Origin: an uncultured bacterium
GTDB taxonomy: Bacteria; Bacteroidota; Bacteroidia; Chitinophagales; Chitinophagaceae
Direction: 5' to 3'
DNA length: 8,396 nt
Assembly: GCA_903957405.1 (NCBI GenBank)
Contig: CAJBPC010000072.1
Coordinates: 1-8,396, forward strand
The first letter of the stretch is position 1; each line of letters opens with the position of its first letter. This document shows, piece after piece, positions 7,313-8,396 of this stretch. The notes under the pieces are model-generated. The model saw only the letters and a list, made by a program, of their open reading frames with translations, searched no databases and had not been told where the DNA came from. A program made the position numbers and the translations under genes.

Positions 7313-8158
7313 ATGATATTGAAACGCATCATACTCCCGTGCTCGGTCATCATCCTGTGGCTGTTGATCGCTCAAAGTTGCATGCGCTTCCGGATCAGCG
7401 ACAGCAAGGCTGCAGCGTCGTTCAAAAAAGTCGGATTACAATTGAAGACGGGCGTCTTCCGCATAAGAGGCCGGGATTTGCACTATGTGATGACCGGAAA
7501 TGATACCCTGCCGACACTCATGCTCATCCACGGCACCCCGGGATCTTGGACCGCTTTTGAGAACTACCTAAAAGACAGTGCTTTATTGCGCATCTACAAG
7601 GTTGTCAGCATCGACCGTCCAGGGTTCGGCTACAGCGGGTTCGGCAAGGCATTGAACCTGGAAGAACAGTCAAGCCTGTTGGTCAGTCTCGCGGATTCCT
7701 TGCATGACGGACGGCCGGTCTTCCTCGCAGGTCACTCATTGGGCGGTCCGTTGGTCGTGAAGATGGCTGCTGAAAGACCTGACATGTTCAAAGCGATCAT
7801 GTTGATATCGGCTTCCGTAGATCCGGCATTGGAACCAAAAGAGGAATGGCGGAAATTCATGGACATCATCCCATTTCGGTTCCTGTTGCCGGGAGCATTC
7901 CGCCCAAGCAACAGGGAACTCCTGTACTTCAAATCAGATATCCTTTCCATGTCTAAGGATTTAAGCAAGATCCGCGGAGTGGTCCATATCATCCATGGAG
8001 CAAAAGACTCATGGGTCCCTGTGGGGAATGCCGGATTTGCGAAAAAAAACCTCACCCATGCATCTGCTGTCCACGAGCTTATCATATCCGATGGGAACCA
8101 TTTCATCCCCTGGACATACCAAAAACTGGTCGTGCAGGAAATGGCGGGCATGCGGTGA
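7313..8158 (+). CDS. Alpha/beta hydrolase, putative lipoprotein
   Basis: A serine hydrolase of the alpha/beta fold; the substrate cannot be named. Residues 5-22 are hydrophobic after basic Lys4-Arg5 and end at Cys23 in AQSC, a relaxed lipobox, so a membrane-anchored periplasmic protein is likely; an uncleaved anchor is the alternative. The catalytic domain starts near residue 50. HGTPGS (~74-79) supplies the oxyanion region, Ser142 is the nucleophile in GHSLGG (140-145), Asp232 lies in HGAKDSWVP and His263 in DGNHFIPW, giving a complete triad. The 281-residue length is normal. The 30-base gap after ricT suggests co-transcription. In many Bacteroidota the gene after ricT is gldH; this protein is not GldH. 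Confidence 0.9.
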   Translation: MILKRIILPCSVIILWLLIAQSCMRFRISDSKAAASFKKVGLQLKTGVFRIRGRDLHYVMTGNDTLPTLMLIHGTPGSWTAFENYLKDSALLRIYKVVSIDRPGFGYSGFGKALNLEEQSSLLVSLADSLHDGRPVFLAGHSLGGPLVVKMAAERPDMFKAIMLISASVDPALEPKEEWRKFMDIIPFRFLLPGAFRPSNRELLYFKSDILSMSKDLSKIRGVVHIIHGAKDSWVPVGNAGFAKKNLTHASAVHELIISDGNHFIPWTYQKLVVQEMAGMR

Positions 8159-8163
8159 TGCCC
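8146..8163. other. GC-rich hairpin exactly between two converging genes
   Basis: GGGCAT (8146-8151) pairs perfectly with ATGCCC (8158-8163) around a 6-base loop. The hairpin covers the stop codon of the alpha/beta hydrolase and lies directly after the stop of the minus-strand gene. There is no T run on either strand, so it is not a textbook terminator, but it could mark or protect the 3' ends of both mRNAs. Confidence 0.35.
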
Positions 8164-8396
8164 TTAGCGGAGCGACCGGTAAATCTGTTCGTGGATATTG
8201 CTGCGCACATTCATGCGAAGCAGTTTATTGCTCCCATCCGGATGCACACGATTCGATAGGAAAACAAAGACCAGATTTTCTTTGGGGTCTGCCCAGGCAC
8301 AAGTGCCCGTGAACCCTGTATGGCCAAATGTCAAAGCGGAGGCGCTGAGGGTCGGATATGGCTCTTTACGGGTGGTATTGTCCTTTTCCGGCTTAT
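8164..8396 (-). CDS. Serine hydrolase, beta-lactamase family, C-terminal part
   Basis: The stop codon is at 8166-8164 (minus strand) and the frame stays open to the window edge, giving 76 residues of the C-terminus. The motif HTGFTG (plus-strand 8305-8322) corresponds to the third conserved box (K/H-T-G) of class C beta-lactamases and penicillin-binding-protein-like esterases. It is followed by WADPKENLVFVFLSNRVHPD, typical of the final strands and helix of this fold. This C-terminal pattern is, from memory, common in Bacteroidota proteins in which a glycoside hydrolase family 3 domain is joined to a beta-lactamase-like domain; a stand-alone enzyme is equally possible from what is visible. 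The active-site Ser-x-x-Lys box is outside the window. Confidence 0.85.
   Translation of the reverse strand, partial: KPEKDNTTRKEPYPTLSASALTFGHTGFTGTCAWADPKENLVFVFLSNRVHPDGSNKLLRMNVRSNIHEQIYRSLR

Noticed and set aside
7995..8312. Plus-strand frame across the junction at 8158-8164
   Set aside because: It is a shadow of the alpha/beta hydrolase 3' end and of the minus-strand serine hydrolase, both clearly supported in other frames.
1..8396. Defence island, mobile element, CRISPR or biosynthetic cluster
   Set aside because: No transposase, integrase, Cas, restriction, toxin-antitoxin or synthase protein is encoded, and there are no regular repeats or terminal inverted repeats. Gene content is housekeeping and envelope.

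Overview
The window looks like a chromosomal housekeeping stretch from a member of the Bacteroidota, most likely near the Chitinophagales. The signs are: a RicT/PSP1 protein directly after holB, as is usual in this phylum; two lipoproteins with Bacteroidota-style anchors; a beta-helix protein ending in a choice-of-anchor-Q-like tail; Bacteroidota-type -7 promoter boxes (TAnnTTYG); little Shine-Dalgarno sequence; and a delta-prime subunit with a long insertion in its zinc module that I recall from Chitinophagaceae proteins. The taxon is inferred from protein features, not from a database search.

Layout, left to right. Positions 1-30 hold a hairpin that probably ends an upstream transcript. Then come six closely spaced plus-strand genes plus one more: radA (DNA repair and recombination), a ComF-family phosphoribosyltransferase-like gene, a surface or periplasmic beta-helix lipoprotein of unknown function, and an exported 2-Cys glutathione peroxidase. 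A strong intrinsic terminator (about 4435-4473) closes this first block. A second block starts at once with holB (clamp-loader delta-prime), followed by a 242-base non-coding spacer with hairpins, then ricT, then an alpha/beta hydrolase with a lipoprotein-like signal. The right edge carries the C-terminal end of a minus-strand beta-lactamase-family serine hydrolase, which meets the alpha/beta hydrolase tail to tail with only 5 bases between stop codons.

How the genes fit together: radA, comF and holB all belong to DNA processing (recombination and branch migration, natural transformation, replication). RicT is an RNA-metabolism and regulatory factor. The beta-helix lipoprotein, the exported peroxidase, the alpha/beta hydrolase and the partial serine hydrolase are envelope proteins. 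No single pathway joins them.

I found no mobile element, CRISPR array, tRNA or rRNA, toxin-antitoxin pair, defence system or biosynthetic cluster. I do not see a convincing undescribed system. The points most worth checking are two promoters placed so close to start codons that the mRNAs would be nearly leaderless, the clamp-motif-like peptide in the delta-prime insertion, the lack of gldH after ricT, and the uncharacterised beta-helix lipoprotein.
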